Source: Bryobacteraceae bacterium (GTDB taxonomy: Bacteria; Acidobacteriota; Terriglobia; Bryobacterales; Bryobacteraceae). Taken from it: 64,000 bases of DNA. Every line of letters begins with the position of its first letter. Within the stretch, counting starts at the first letter, position 1. Shown here one piece after another: positions 1 through 9,368 of the stretch. The stretch spans positions 124,001-188,000 of the forward strand of contig JAICJH010000001.1 in NCBI GenBank assembly GCA_025928545.1, given 5' to 3'. The notes under the pieces were generated by a model. That model did no database searches. It saw nothing but the letters and a program-made list of their open reading frames with translations, and was not told where the DNA came from. A program made the translations under genes and the position numbers.

Positions 1-3000
1 CGGATCATGGACGGTGGGCGAATCCACCCGCTGCAGGATCGTGGCCGACGCATCCGCGAATTTCCCGTCCAGATCGTGGAATGCGGCCGTGATCTTGTTT
101 GTTCCTTCCGGCAGCGAATCGATCGTCAGGAAGGCTACGCCGACTCTCGTTGAATACGGCCCTCCGATGACTTGGGTTCCGTTGAAGAGGGTGATCTGCA
201 GCCCGGGCGCGAAAGCAAAATTGAAGTTCGGGCCGACGCCGACCGAAAAGGTTACCGGTTCCCCTTTCGCCGCGGGCGTCTTGTTGGTAATCAGATACAC
301 CGTCTCGGGAATTGGCTGGCCGCTCGAGGCGGGATCTTCGGTCAATTGAAATGTCGCGGTGAGATTGTTGTAAGAAGCGGTAACGTTGAATTTTCCATCG
401 CTTCCCCAAATGGCGGCGCTGCTGCCATTCACGAAAGGAGATCTCGTGGAACTCAGCAGATTCAACACGGCGATCCCGTCCGCACCCGTTGTGGTGGTTG
501 CCGTCGCAGCCCCGCTGGGGTCGATGGCGCACTGAATTGTGCCGGGCGTGACGCACTTCCACGTGATCGCCAGCCCCGGAACCGGAGCGTTGTTCCAATC
601 CACAAACTGCACCTTCAGCGGCTGGTAAAAGGCCGCCGCCACCGCGGCCGATGTCTGGGCGCCGGAGAAACGGCTTTTTGTCTGAGCATCCCCGGAAATA
701 ATAATCGTCTTGACTGCCGGCGCGGTCCCTCCGAATCCGGCGTCCTGCGTGCGGATCGTAATGTCTCCCCAGTTGGGGACGTTGAGATCCATGTGTGGTG
801 TGTCGCCATCGTGCTGAAGGGCCGCGCACTCCAGTCTCGGCAGGTAAGCATCTGCGATGGCGTCCTCAATAAAATCTTCGATTTTGCCCAGAACTTTCCC
901 CACCACCCATCCCAAAACGGGGCCGAGTTCCGCGTCGGCCGCCTTATTGATGGCCGTGTTGATCACGTATGTGCCGATTCCGTAAGCCAGAGCCGACGTC
1001 CGCACCTTGCCGGTTGGATCGGCGGTTTCCCCGGTGTAAGCGGCGGAATATATCGGTCCACCCAAAACGGAAAGATCCAGCTGTGCTCCGCCCAACCCCT
1101 GCCCGGCCCAATCGAACAGATTGTCCTTATTGAACTGCGTATCCGTTTCCACGTTGTACAGCTTGTACCAGTCGATCGTGGCGCTTCCCTTCGGCGGAAT
1201 GGTGACCCCCAGCGCATCGGAACGCCAGTCGAACCAGGAGTTGTTGACGATGGTTCGGTAACAACCCGTCGCCGCCGATCCCTGACCGGACAGCGGGCCG
1301 CCCGGATCGGTAAGCGTGATTCCGGCCGTACCCCTTGTGTAGTAATTGGTCGCCACGAGAGGATAGCTTCTCGGAAAGTCTCCGGTTTGGCTCGCCGAGT
1401 TCAGATAAGGAAGTCCGAATTTGTTGTGAAGGTAGGTATCCGTAGGCAGGAAACTCCAGGCGCCGGGAGTTGCATGATAGTTACTCGTCTGTATCCCGAA
1501 AAACTTTCCACCCACCCATTGAAATGCTGCGGGCAGCGTAGCTCGTCCGTTCTTGTCCGTCAGCACCACAACCGAACCCGTCGTGGGTCCGTACTTATCG
1601 AGGTCGCCATTCGGCAGACAGCGATCTCCGCACGTGAAATTGACCGGAATGCCGGCCCCGGCGGGATAGCCGCTCGGCAGCGTCGCCTGGACCGTAACCG
1701 GCGCGTACAGCGCCACAAAACCCTGGTTCCAGTAAATCGGGTTAACGACAGGAACGGCGGGAACCATCGTGAGAGTGATGCCGGCAACCGCATCGCCTGA
1801 ACCCACGGTTTCGGTAAACGAAACCGTATTGGCGTATTGTTTGGATGTGATATCTCCGATCGTAATGAGGAATATGCCGGGGGAATCCTGCACGACGAAA
1901 CTGGCCGTCGCCGTTCCGTCAGCTCCACTGCGGACTGGTTGGTCATTGACAGTCCGCAGGCAAATGGAAGTCGTTCGGTAAAAACCCGTCACCGCGTTGC
2001 AACTGTAAGACAGATCCTTGTTGGCGGCCGGGATTCCATTGGAATCCTTTACCAGCACCGTCACCGTATACACGGACAGGCCCGACGGATCCATCGCGAT
2101 TGTCTGATTGCCCCCCGAAACAGCTTCCAGACTGAGCACGCCGGTAGTAGGCGCGGAAACGATATTCATCGCAAACGAGATGTTGGCGGGTGCCTTATCG
2201 AGCAAAGTTGCCGGACTCGAAACGGTTACCGTACACGTCCCCAGCCCGCCATACATCTTCACGCTGAAACCGCCCTGGGCGTTCGCCGTCGCCAGTCCTC
2301 CCTGTCCCGTGGTCACCGTCAGCGAGTTTTCCGAACCCGCCATCAGACAGTTGATTTTCGGTGTGCTCGGAGTTGCGGTGAAGGTGACGCTGGCGCCCAA
2401 AATCCCATTGCCTGCTAAGTCGGTCAGCCTCGCCACCAAAGGAGGAAACTGGTAGCACGGGCCTGGAATGCAGGTTCCCGGCCCGCTCAGGGCGCTGAAA
2501 TCGGTGACGGTCTGATCGGACGAAATCCGGCTGAGCGTGGCCGCGCCCTGAAGCGTCAGAGAAACGCCAAAGACCGGCACATTGTACGCCGTTGGACTGG
2601 TCGCGGTGATATTGCAGGTTCCCGGTCCGCCCGTCAGTTTTATCCCGAAGCCCCCCAGTGCTTTGGCCGTTGCCAGTCCTCCGGCGTCTGTCAATACTGT
2701 CAGAGAGTTCACCGGACCTGTCGGATTGTTCGGGTCGGTGGCGGAGATCTGGCACGCGACGCTACCGTCGCTCGCGGCTGCCGAAAAGGCGACCGGAAGT
2801 CCTGCCAGCGGATTCCCGGAAGCGTCAGTGAACTTTATGACCAGGGGATCGTACTGGTAGCAATCGGGATCGAGCGACGGCAAAAGACACGCGCCCTTGC
2901 CATGAATTCCCGCAGCCGTTGTTGTAGTCGCATCGCCTGAAACTTTTGTGAGGGTGCGGTTTGAACTCGCCCCAATGAGCAGTTTGGCTGATCCCAGAGC

Positions 3001-4668
3001 TACCGGCACCGGGCCGGTGCAGCCACCGCGGTCGACAAAGCCTACCGCTCCGCCGGCGCTGCAGATCAGCAGGTCGCTGTAGACTCCGCGTCCCGCGTTG
3101 ATAGTGTTGGCCGGAGGCACATACGTGGTCCCGTTTTGTCCCTGAACCCAAACCTGCTTGCCGGAATAAACGATCAGAAACTGAAGGTCCGTTGTCGCGT
3201 ATCTCTGCACGTCAGAGAACGCATTACCGAAGCACCCTGATCCGTTAAAGTACCCGACGATCGTTATTCCATACTGATCGTTCGCCTTGCACACCGCCTG
3301 GCCGCCATCGGGTGTCGTGACGACATTAGCCGGCGCCGAGGTGCCTGCGGCCCATAAATAAACGCCGGGAGTCTCAGGCGGCGGCGGAGGATCTGCCGTA
3401 AGAGAAAACTGGAAGGCTGCCGATCCTCCATGCCCGGCAGAGACAAAATACGTGCACGTACCCAGGCCGGTTTGCCTGACGCCGGCGAGGGTTCCCTGTC
3501 CATTGGAGTCCAGCGTCCCCTGACGGTCGGGACCGATATCGCAGTTCATGTCGTTTCCCGATGCGCTTCGAAGGACGTAAAAGCTGACAGAATCGCCTCC
3601 CAGCGGCGTTCCGCCAATGGATAACTCCTGGATCCTGATCGGAGGGAACTGGTAGCAGTTCGTGCCACAGTTTCCCGGTCCAGCCAGAGCCGCGGACGTG
3701 GAAAGGCTCTGATCGGCCGTGAATTTCAACAGCGTTGGGGGCGCGTACCCTGAAATTCTGAATTGAAAAAGAAGGCGATTTGACTCGGGTGTCGCAGCTG
3801 TTGCGGCATTAACCGCCGTAACGGAACACGTGCCTGGCTCATTGGACCAGACGAGCAGCGCGCTTGCCCGCCCACTCGCGTCGGTAAGAACATTGCCGGA
3901 ACCGTCGGGGCCGATCAACTGACAATTCGTGAATCCAACATAGTTCCTCACCGAACCGGGAGGAGCCGACGCGAACATCGCGACCGTAGCGCCGCTGACC
4001 GGATTACCCAGGCCATCCAGCAGCTCAACCTCAACCGGAAACTGGTAGCAGTCCTCCGTGGTGCACGCCCCCAGGCCGTTTCCAATATCGGAAAAAGCTA
4101 CCGTCTGATCGGTGGAAACTTTCTTGAGCGTCCGGGTGCTGAGCGTTCCCACCAGGACGGTAGTGATAAATGAGTTTCCCCCGGGGTTGGCGTATGTATA
4201 ACAATGGCCCTGCGATCCGCCGCCGATCTGGCCGCCTTCGCTGCAAATGACGCTGGATTCGTAATAGACTGAATTACCCGGTATCGTCCCGATGTCGCTG
4301 ATCTGCACCTTGCCCGTGCCGGCAACCCAACTCTGGCTGCCCGAAACCACGGTCAGAAACTCAACGTTGTTCGATTCATTAAAGAATCCGGAGCCGGGAT
4401 GGCTGACCGAACATGCAGTACCAGTCCAGGTACCCATCCAATAAGTCTGCGTCCCGTCTGGCGCTCTCTCGGGGTAGCGTGGGTCCACCGCACGGCACGC
4501 CGGAAGATACGGCGGATACGGTGCCGTAACTGCGTTCGCAGGTGGCGTTGATCCCGCGACGAACTGATAAACGGCCGGAACCGGAGCCTGCCCCTGCGCC
4601 CAAACCGCCGTGAACAAAAGGAATGAGGCAAGCCTCAGTAACGCGACCGAACGCCCGCTGTCCCCCAT
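1..4668 (-). CDS. Giant secreted Ig-like/DM9-like repeat protein (5' part; 3' end outside window)
   Basis: One uninterrupted frame runs from ATG 4668 to base 1 with no stop: at least 1,556 residues, C-terminus missing. The N-terminus (MGDSGRSVALLRLASFLLF, then TAVWAQG) is a signal peptide, so the product is exported. Two modules follow, each an approx. 130-residue block (about residues 30-165 and 435-575) plus two bacterial Ig-like domains. The Ig-like domains start with a K-V/I-S-x-D-Q-T-type strand and carry a C-Y-Q-F/Y motif near residues 206, 337, 603 and 737, with another Cys 4-9 residues before it. The approx. 130-residue blocks have a C-K/R-A ... G-x-C ... F-L-I/T-V pattern reminiscent of DM9/DUF3421 repeats (tentative). 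The part after residue 870 is more Ig-like sequence (T-V-x-V-L-V-K-D-S-N-G-I-P-A). Likely a surface or adhesive protein; function not known. No strong SD precedes the ATG; a candidate promoter lies upstream. Confidence 0.85.
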   Translation of the reverse strand, partial: MGDSGRSVALLRLASFLLFTAVWAQGQAPVPAVYQFVAGSTPPANAVTAPYPPYLPACRAVDPRYPERAPDGTQTYWMGTWTGTACSVSHPGSGFFNESNNVEFLTVVSGSQSWVAGTGKVQISDIGTIPGNSVYYESSVICSEGGQIGGGSQGHCYTYANPGGNSFITTVLVGTLSTRTLKKVSTDQTVAFSDIGNGLGACTTEDCYQFPVEVELLDGLGNPVSGATVAMFASAPPGSVRNYVGFTNCQLIGPDGSGNVLTDASGRASALLVWSNEPGTCSVTAVNAATAATPESNRLLFQFRISGYAPPTLLKFTADQSLSTSAALAGPGNCGTNCYQFPPIRIQELSIGGTPLGGDSVSFYVLRSASGNDMNCDIGPDRQGTLDSNGQGTLAGVRQTGLGTCTYFVSAGHGGSAAFQFSLTADPPPPPETPGVYLWAAGTSAPANVVTTPDGGQAVCKANDQYGITIVGYFNGSGCFGNAFSDVQRYATTDLQFLIVYSGKQVWVQGQNGTTYVPPANTINAGRGVYSDLLICSAGGAVGFVDRGGCTGPVPVALGSAKLLIGASSNRTLTKVSGDATTTTAAGIHGKGACLLPSLDPDCYQYDPLVIKFTDASGNPLAGLPVAFSAAASDGSVACQISATDPNNPTGPVNSLTVLTDAGGLATAKALGGFGIKLTGGPGTCNITATSPTAYNVPVFGVSLTLQGAATLSRISSDQTVTDFSALSGPGTCIPGPCYQFPPLVARLTDLAGNGILGASVTFTATPSTPKINCLMAGSENSLTVTTGQGGLATANAQGGFSVKMYGGLGTCTVTVSSPATLLDKAPANISFAMNIVSAPTTGVLSLEAVSGGNQTIAMDPSGLSVYTVTVLVKDSNGIPAANKDLSYSCNAVTGFYRTTSICLRTVNDQPVRSGADGTATASFVVQDSPGIFLITIGDITSKQYANTVSFTETVGSGDAVAGITLTMVPAVPVVNPIYWNQGFVALYAPVTVQATLPSGYPAGAGIPVNFTCGDRCLPNGDLDKYGPTTGSVVVLTDKNGRATLPAAFQWVGGKFFGIQTSNYHATPGAWSFLPTDTYLHNKFGLPYLNSASQTGDFPRSYPLVATNYYTRGTAGITLTDPGGPLSGQGSAATGCYRTIVNNSWFDWRSDALGVTIPPKGSATIDWYKLYNVETDTQFNKDNLFDWAGQGLGGAQLDLSVLGGPIYSAAYTGETADPTGKVRTSALAYGIGTYVINTAINKAADAELGPVLGWVVGKVLGKIEDFIEDAIADAYLPRLECAALQHDGDTPHMDLNVPNWGDITIRTQDAGFGGTAPAVKTIIISGDAQTKSRFSGAQTSAAVAAAFYQPLKVQFVDWNNAPVPGLAITWKCVTPGTIQCAIDPSGAATATTTTGADGIAVLNLLSSTRSPFVNGSSAAIWGSDGKFNVTASYNNLTATFQLTEDPASSGQPIPETVYLITNKTPAAKGEPVTFSVGVGPNFNFAFAPGLQITLFNGTQVIGGPYSTRVGVAFLTIDSLPEGTNKITAAFHDLDGKFADASATILQRVDSPTVHDP

Positions 4669-5009
4669 GGCCGGAAATCTTGCGTGTCCGCTGCCCTCTG
4701 CAATCATTTCCAGTCAGGAAGTCCCTTCGCCGGGCATGCCGGAACCTGCGGGCAAAGGCGGACAATGAGAGACGGACCCAACTCCTGGTTGTAACGCAAT
4801 GCTGAATAGTATGGAATAACACCGGACCGGGAGTCAATTGCCGGCCAGAGAATTAATGTTCACTTCCCAGTCGACCCGGCTGACCATTAAACACATCTGT
4901 AGTATTCCCCAACTCGTGGCAAAATCAGGCTCTTTGGGACGATCTTGCCCTTGCAGCGAGACGGTACGTCGCCCGGACGGAGGTTATGCAAACGCTTTTC
5001 GCCGGCTCA
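4669..5009. other. Intergenic region between xylanase and giant Ig-like gene
   Basis: This 341-base gap lies between two minus-strand genes. Apart from the candidate promoter at 4808-4837 I see no gene, no clear terminator hairpin and no repeat. The short frames here have no recognisable content. Confidence 0.5.
4808..4837 (-). promoter_or_regulatory. Candidate sigma70-type promoter for the giant Ig-like gene
   Basis: On the minus strand TTGACT (4837-4832) is followed after 18 bases by CATACT (4813-4808). The predicted start near 4800 would leave an approx. 130-base leader before ATG 4668. The -35 is good and the -10 is mediocre; no other evidence. Confidence 0.35.
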
Positions 5010-6758
5010 TCATTCCACAAACACAGTCACACTGGCGGGGCTGGACACACCCCCGACCGTGAGCACAACCGGTTGCTCCCCGGAAGGGACGCCTGCCGAA
5101 ACCAGCACATTTACCTGAGCGCCACCAGCCACCAGTCCAGGCGCCGCACCCGCATAGGAGACGGCGCAATCGACGCCGCCGATTGTAACCGTGGCCCTGG
5201 CGCTGAGTGAAGCGGTATCGGTTGCGAGCTGTCCATCCCCTGGAAGAGGACTCGTCAGGCCGGCCCCGGTGGCATAGAGAATTACATAGCCGCCGCGCCG
5301 CGCGGGGTTTGCGGCTGTGACGGGGTGATATGCAAGATCCAGGATCGCGCCCGGGCCGGATCCTGAAGCATTGGCGGCAAAGAGTGCCGGGTGAACCGGT
5401 GACACAGCTACTGTCACGGCTGCCGACTGAATACCTTTGTATTCGTACTGCATTTGCGTGGTCGATCTTCCCGCGAGGAAGAACGGCGCGATTGCCGCGG
5501 TCTGACCCGTCACAGTATAAAGCAGAGGTGCGGCAATACCGTCGAACAATAATCGGACGCCACTGAGCGAGGTGGGCAATCTGCCGTCTGTGAAATCGGC
5601 GACCGCGAGCGCGGCGGGCCCCGGATTCGTGTTGAAGAGCGCGACGATTTCACCGGGAGAAACGGAACCACCTCCGTAACTGGCCGCACTGACCAGATCG
5701 GCGGCAGCGAGGACAGGCGGCGTGTTGCTGAGTGCGCCAACCATCGACGCATAGGCGGGCTTTGGCCGATAACCGGCGTCGAATTCGAGCGCCGCACCCA
5801 AACCGGGGTAAGTGCCCGGAACCCAGGAATATTTATCGGTGAAGCCCCAGGTCTGCACGCCCCGGCAAAGAGGAATTTTGAGGCACACAGCGACGATGTC
5901 GTGGTAGGTTTGCGCCTCTGTTGCGAGCAAAGCGTCGCTGGCGATACCGGATGAATTGACCGTCAGCCGAACGTCCAGTTCCGTAATATCGATCATGAGC
6001 CCCAGATCCGCCAGGCGCCTCATGTTGGCTTCGATGCCGGTCAGGTTGGGCGCAGCCGACGTCAGATGCATCTGCATGCCAATGCCGTCGAGAGGCACGC
6101 CGCGGGCTTTGAAGTCCTTCGCCATGGCGTAAACGGCGTCGCTTTTAACGCCGGTTGACTCGGCGTTGTAGTCGTTGTAATAGAGGTAGGCTTTCGGACT
6201 GGCGGCCCGGGCCCATCGGAAGGCCTGTTCGATATATGCCGTTCCCGCGAGGCCGATGCCGGGCGAATTGCTCCAGATCGTGCTGCGGAGAGTGCCGTTG
6301 TCGTTGAAGGCTTCATTAACGACGTCCCAGGCGAAGACCTGGTCTTTGTAGTGGCCCACGACGGTGGAAATATGGTCCTGCAGGATATTCGAAAGCTGCG
6401 CGGTGGTCCATGTGGCGCCCGTTAGCCATGAAGGCAGGTTGCTGTGCCAGACCAGCGTGTGGCCACGCAGTGCCATGCCATGCGCGGCCGCAAAAGCCGC
6501 GATGGAATCGGCGCTCGCGAAGCTGTAAACGTTCAGGCCCGGATGTGTGGGGCCAAATTTCATGGCATTCTCCGGCTCCACCTGATTGAATTCACGGGCC
6601 AGAGTATCGCTGTACAGCGATTCGGAAAAATGCGAGGGGTCAACCGCCGCGCCAAACCTTAGGCCGCGTTCAGCGGCCAGATCGCGTATGGATTGAGCGC
6701 CCAGCGGAAAAACCGCCAGAGATGCAGTTGCCAGGCAGGGAAGAAGAAATCCTTTCAT
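5010..6758 (-). CDS. Secreted GH10 endo-1,4-beta-xylanase with C-terminal TIGR03437-type module
   Basis: 582 residues. A signal peptide (residues 1-21) leads into a glycoside hydrolase family 10 catalytic domain (about 25-345). Landmarks are HTLVWHS (100-106), the acid/base motif DVVNEAF with E149, HYKDQVFAWD (136-145), the nucleophile motif DITELD with E260, and TWGFTDKYSW (303-312). GH10 enzymes hydrolyse internal beta-1,4 xylosidic bonds with retention. Residues about 346-582 form the module typical of Solibacter-type secreted proteins (SAASYGGGSVSPGEIVALF, then a second half with GAGLTSPLPGDGQL). That module is of unknown function and sits on many unrelated secreted proteins in this group, so it is probably a cell-surface or sorting element (inference). 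Both catalytic Glu residues are present, so activity is expected. The start has no obvious SD but the signal peptide fixes it. Confidence 0.93.
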   Translation of the reverse strand: MKGFLLPCLATASLAVFPLGAQSIRDLAAERGLRFGAAVDPSHFSESLYSDTLAREFNQVEPENAMKFGPTHPGLNVYSFASADSIAAFAAAHGMALRGHTLVWHSNLPSWLTGATWTTAQLSNILQDHISTVVGHYKDQVFAWDVVNEAFNDNGTLRSTIWSNSPGIGLAGTAYIEQAFRWARAASPKAYLYYNDYNAESTGVKSDAVYAMAKDFKARGVPLDGIGMQMHLTSAAPNLTGIEANMRRLADLGLMIDITELDVRLTVNSSGIASDALLATEAQTYHDIVAVCLKIPLCRGVQTWGFTDKYSWVPGTYPGLGAALEFDAGYRPKPAYASMVGALSNTPPVLAAADLVSAASYGGGSVSPGEIVALFNTNPGPAALAVADFTDGRLPTSLSGVRLLFDGIAAPLLYTVTGQTAAIAPFFLAGRSTTQMQYEYKGIQSAAVTVAVSPVHPALFAANASGSGPGAILDLAYHPVTAANPARRGGYVILYATGAGLTSPLPGDGQLATDTASLSARATVTIGGVDCAVSYAGAAPGLVAGGAQVNVLVSAGVPSGEQPVVLTVGGVSSPASVTVFVE

Positions 6759-7114
6759 CCAAACAGTGACGGTATCATGCTTCCCCGCACACTCATGGTC
6801 TGCCCGACCACGAAAGTGCAGACCACGAAAGTGGAGCTTGACTCCGGAATGGCCTCATCATAGGTTCCACCGTTTGCGATTACGTCATGGTGACCTTTCC
6901 CGACGAAGCAGACATGACTGCCTGTCTGGTGGCTATCAACCCTCAGTACCTGGTGTACGAGAGGCCGGACACCACTTGATACCGCCTGAACCAGTGATAA
7001 GCTCGTTGCTGCGATGGATCTCATCGCACAGGGGCAGTATGTCTGCGCGCTGGCGGGCAGTGCTCTGTTGCCGTTTGGACAGCGTGAACAGGATATCGGG
7101 GTATTGAAAGAATC
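6759..7114. other. Intergenic region with a short tandem repeat
   Basis: This 356-base divergent gap lies between the xylanase and the epimerase-like gene. A 13-bp word (GACCACGAAAGTG) occurs at 6806-6818 and 6821-6833, period 15. Overlapping short frames exist on both strands but none has a recognisable motif or an SD. Promoters for both flanking genes should lie here; I could not pick convincing -35/-10 pairs. Confidence 0.5.
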
Positions 7115-8326
7115 ATGCGCATGAGACACATTTTCGTGTTTGCGGTATTAGTGGCCATGGCGACTGCTCGGCCTTCATCCGCGAAGCAATATGAGGCTGG
7201 CCAGGTGGGCGAGGTCATCCAGCTGAGGGACACGACCAGGCATATGGTGGTCTCTGTCATCCCCTCGATTGGGAATATGGTGACCGAGTTCTCGGTCAAC
7301 GGCAAGAACGTGTTGCGTTGGCCGTATACTTCGCTCGAAGATTACAAATCGCGTGGCGGGGGCTCCAGCGGCATCCCGTTTCTGGGGCCATGGGCCAACA
7401 GACTGGACGAAGACGCCTTCTACGCGAACGGCAAAAAATACAGCTTCGACATGGATCTCGGAAACGTGCGCGGAGCCATTCCCCTCCACGGGTTCCTGTC
7501 AACGACCGACAAGTGGCAGGTTGTGGAAGTAAAGGCCAACAACAAATCGGCATGGGTAACCAGCAGGCTCGAAGTCTGGAAACAGCCGATGTGGATGAAG
7601 CAGTGGCCATTCGCGCATACGATCGAGATCACTCAGCGGCTGCAGGATGGCGAACTGGAGGTCCAGACGAAAATCACCAATCTGAGCGCCGAGCCAATGC
7701 CCGTAGCCGTGGGATTTCACTCCTACTATCAACTCACCGATTCACCGAGGGAAGAGTGGACCGTCACCTTGCCCGTAAAAACCCGTTATTTGTTGACCGG
7801 TGCGAAGATTCCGAGCGGGGAAACCGAGATGGTTGAAAAGTTATTTCCCAATCGGCAGGGCACGCTGAAGGACTACAACCTCGACGACTTGTTCGGCGAT
7901 CCGGAGCGCGATTCTCAGGGTCGTTCCCATACCATCGTCAAAGGCAGGCAGCAGTCGCTGGACATCATGTTCGGCCCTAACTATTACGCCGAGGTGATCT
8001 ATTCACCGAACCCAAACGGCCAGGGTCTTGGGAGCAACGCTCCCCAAAATCCGAACCCGGGGGGGCGTGGGCCTGGTCAGCTGCCCGGACAGGGACTGGG
8101 GCGCGGTGGAAGCGGCGGGCTCGGACGTGGTGGGAGCGGTGGGATCGGGCGCGGCCGGGGTACGCCGAATCCGCTGGCAACGCCTAACTATATTTGCGTC
8201 GAGCCCATGCCCGGCATCACCAATGCCATCAACCTGGCGCAAAAGGGCATCGTCAAAAATCTGCAATCGGTTGCGCCCAATAAGACCTGGGAAGCGAGCT
8301 TTTGGGTGAAGCCCAGCGGGTTCTGA
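7115..8326 (+). CDS. Secreted aldose 1-epimerase (GalM)-like protein with Gly-rich insert
   Basis: 403 residues with a signal peptide (about 1-23). The body matches the galactose mutarotase superfamily: an early sugar-site strand (GIPFLGPWANRLD), IPLHGFLS with the conserved H, VGFHSYYQL with the second conserved H, and ICVEPMPG with the catalytic-type E near the C-terminus. These enzymes interconvert alpha and beta anomers of aldoses; export suggests action on sugars in the periplasm. An approx. 60-residue Gly/Pro/Asn/Arg-rich stretch (about 297-357, units like GRGGSGG) lies between the YAEVIYSPN strand and ICVEPMPG, where relatives have a short loop. The insert is in frame and both halves of the fold are intact, so the protein is probably functional. 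Part of the 3' end is repeated 1 kb downstream. Confidence 0.82.
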   Translation: MRMRHIFVFAVLVAMATARPSSAKQYEAGQVGEVIQLRDTTRHMVVSVIPSIGNMVTEFSVNGKNVLRWPYTSLEDYKSRGGGSSGIPFLGPWANRLDEDAFYANGKKYSFDMDLGNVRGAIPLHGFLSTTDKWQVVEVKANNKSAWVTSRLEVWKQPMWMKQWPFAHTIEITQRLQDGELEVQTKITNLSAEPMPVAVGFHSYYQLTDSPREEWTVTLPVKTRYLLTGAKIPSGETEMVEKLFPNRQGTLKDYNLDDLFGDPERDSQGRSHTIVKGRQQSLDIMFGPNYYAEVIYSPNPNGQGLGSNAPQNPNPGGRGPGQLPGQGLGRGGSGGLGRGGSGGIGRGRGTPNPLATPNYICVEPMPGITNAINLAQKGIVKNLQSVAPNKTWEASFWVKPSGF

Positions 8327-8962
8327 CCGAAGCGACAGCACGAACAGGCAACGTCAAAGATCGGCACGCTGGCTTTATACTCCGGGTCGCGTTTGTTGAC
8401 ATGAACCCCTGTGCTTCCGGTGACACAGGCTGGCGATCCACAATACTTTGGTGGAAGCGCCGCGCTGGGTTTTTCATTCTTTCGAAAAATTCCCGCCTGA
8501 AGCCTATTTGCCAGGAAGTCCTCTCGGGTCGTGTTGTCGGGGAGCAGGCCGACGGAAGGTGGCGAAGCCACCGAAGCCAGCGCGGCGTTCGCGCTCAATC
8601 CGGCCGCGCTGGAGCACCTTTTTAAAATCTTTTGGGGTGCGTAAAATAGCCGACCTGCCAGCCTTTGAAGTGCTTATTGAGGTGACCTCCAGAGAAGGGG
8701 CTGCCACAGGCTCCCGCCTCGCGGCATGGCGCACATACCCGAAAATCAACGTATCGTAAGATTCCTGAGGGACGTTGTCTTATGGAGCGTACGGTCGAAT
8801 TCACGCATGTGCTCTGTATGAGCGCTGCTGGTCGGAATCAACTATGAAATCAAGTGGATCTCGCCCATAACGGTTTTTCGCCAGGCAAACGATTGTACGC
8901 CTGGTGGCCTGGAAAGGAGATGTTTGATCATGGAAGCCGCGCGCCGAAGGTTGGACAGGCTC

Positions 8963-9052
8963 TTACATAATCCGACGTTATCCGGAGCCGGCCGCGCCGC
9001 GCTTAAGCGCATAGCTCAAACCATTAGCCTCCGATAACTCGGCATTATGTAA
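8963..9052. repeat. Imperfect terminal inverted repeat element (approx. 90 bp, MITE/REP-like)
   Basis: The left arm (8963-8987) begins TTACATAATCCGACGTTATC. The right arm (9029-9052), read on the other strand, begins TTACATAATGCCGAGTTATC. Both arms end CGGAG; they are 24-25 bases with a few mismatches and one gap. The 41-base interior holds the palindrome GCGCTTAAGCGC. The layout is that of a non-autonomous mobile element or a recombination site pair. There is no coding capacity, and target-site duplications were not evident. Confidence 0.55.
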
Positions 9053-9176
9053 TCGCAAACAGCATCCGCTCCCGCGGCGCCGTGTGCGGGCTCAGATCCG
9101 TCCCGGACCGCCGCGAAGAAAGACCACCTAATATCGGGAAAAGGGGGCCGCCGGTCAGCTCGGAATAAATTTCTCT

Positions 9177-9368
9177 GCTGGGGCGGGTGGGAGCGGCGGG
9201 ATCGGACGTGGTGGTAGCGATGGGATCGGGCGCGGCCGGGGTACGCCGAATCCGCTGGCAACGTCTAACTATGAGCCCGTGCCCGGCATCACCAATGCCA
9301 TCGACCTGGCGCAAAAGGGCCTCCTCAAGAATCTGCAATCGATTGCGCCCAATAAGGCTGGTGAATGA
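9177..9368 (+). pseudogene. Truncated duplicate of the 3' end of the aldose epimerase-like gene
   Basis: In frame the segment reads GGSGGIGRGGSDGIGRGRG, TPNPLATSNYEPVPGITNAI, DLAQKGLLKNLQSIAPNKAGE and stop. This is a close copy of the end of the gene at 7115-8326 (source bases about 8093-8290). Relative to the source it has lost nine bases, in frame, that encode the I-C-V just before the catalytic E-P. It ends early at a TGA (9366-9368) and has no upstream coding part. It cannot make an enzyme. The source copy is intact, so this is the derived copy. Similarity may extend weakly upstream to about 9153. Confidence 0.8.

Noticed and set aside
5-829. 274-codon frame on the minus strand
   Set aside because: Out of frame with the coherent Ig-like protein sequence covering the same bases; its translation is low-complexity Arg/Gly.
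172-1800. Long open frame (542 codons) on the plus strand
   Set aside because: It lies entirely antisense to the continuous minus-strand frame of the giant Ig-like gene; its translation is Arg/Gly-rich and has no domain.
6755-7129. 124-codon minus-strand frame between xylanase and epimerase
   Set aside because: Overlaps both neighbouring gene starts, has no SD, and its Cys/Ser-rich sequence resembles nothing known.
8302-8760. Two overlapping plus-strand frames after the epimerase gene
   Set aside because: No SD, no recognisable domain, frames overlap each other and opposing frames; composition fits decayed DNA.
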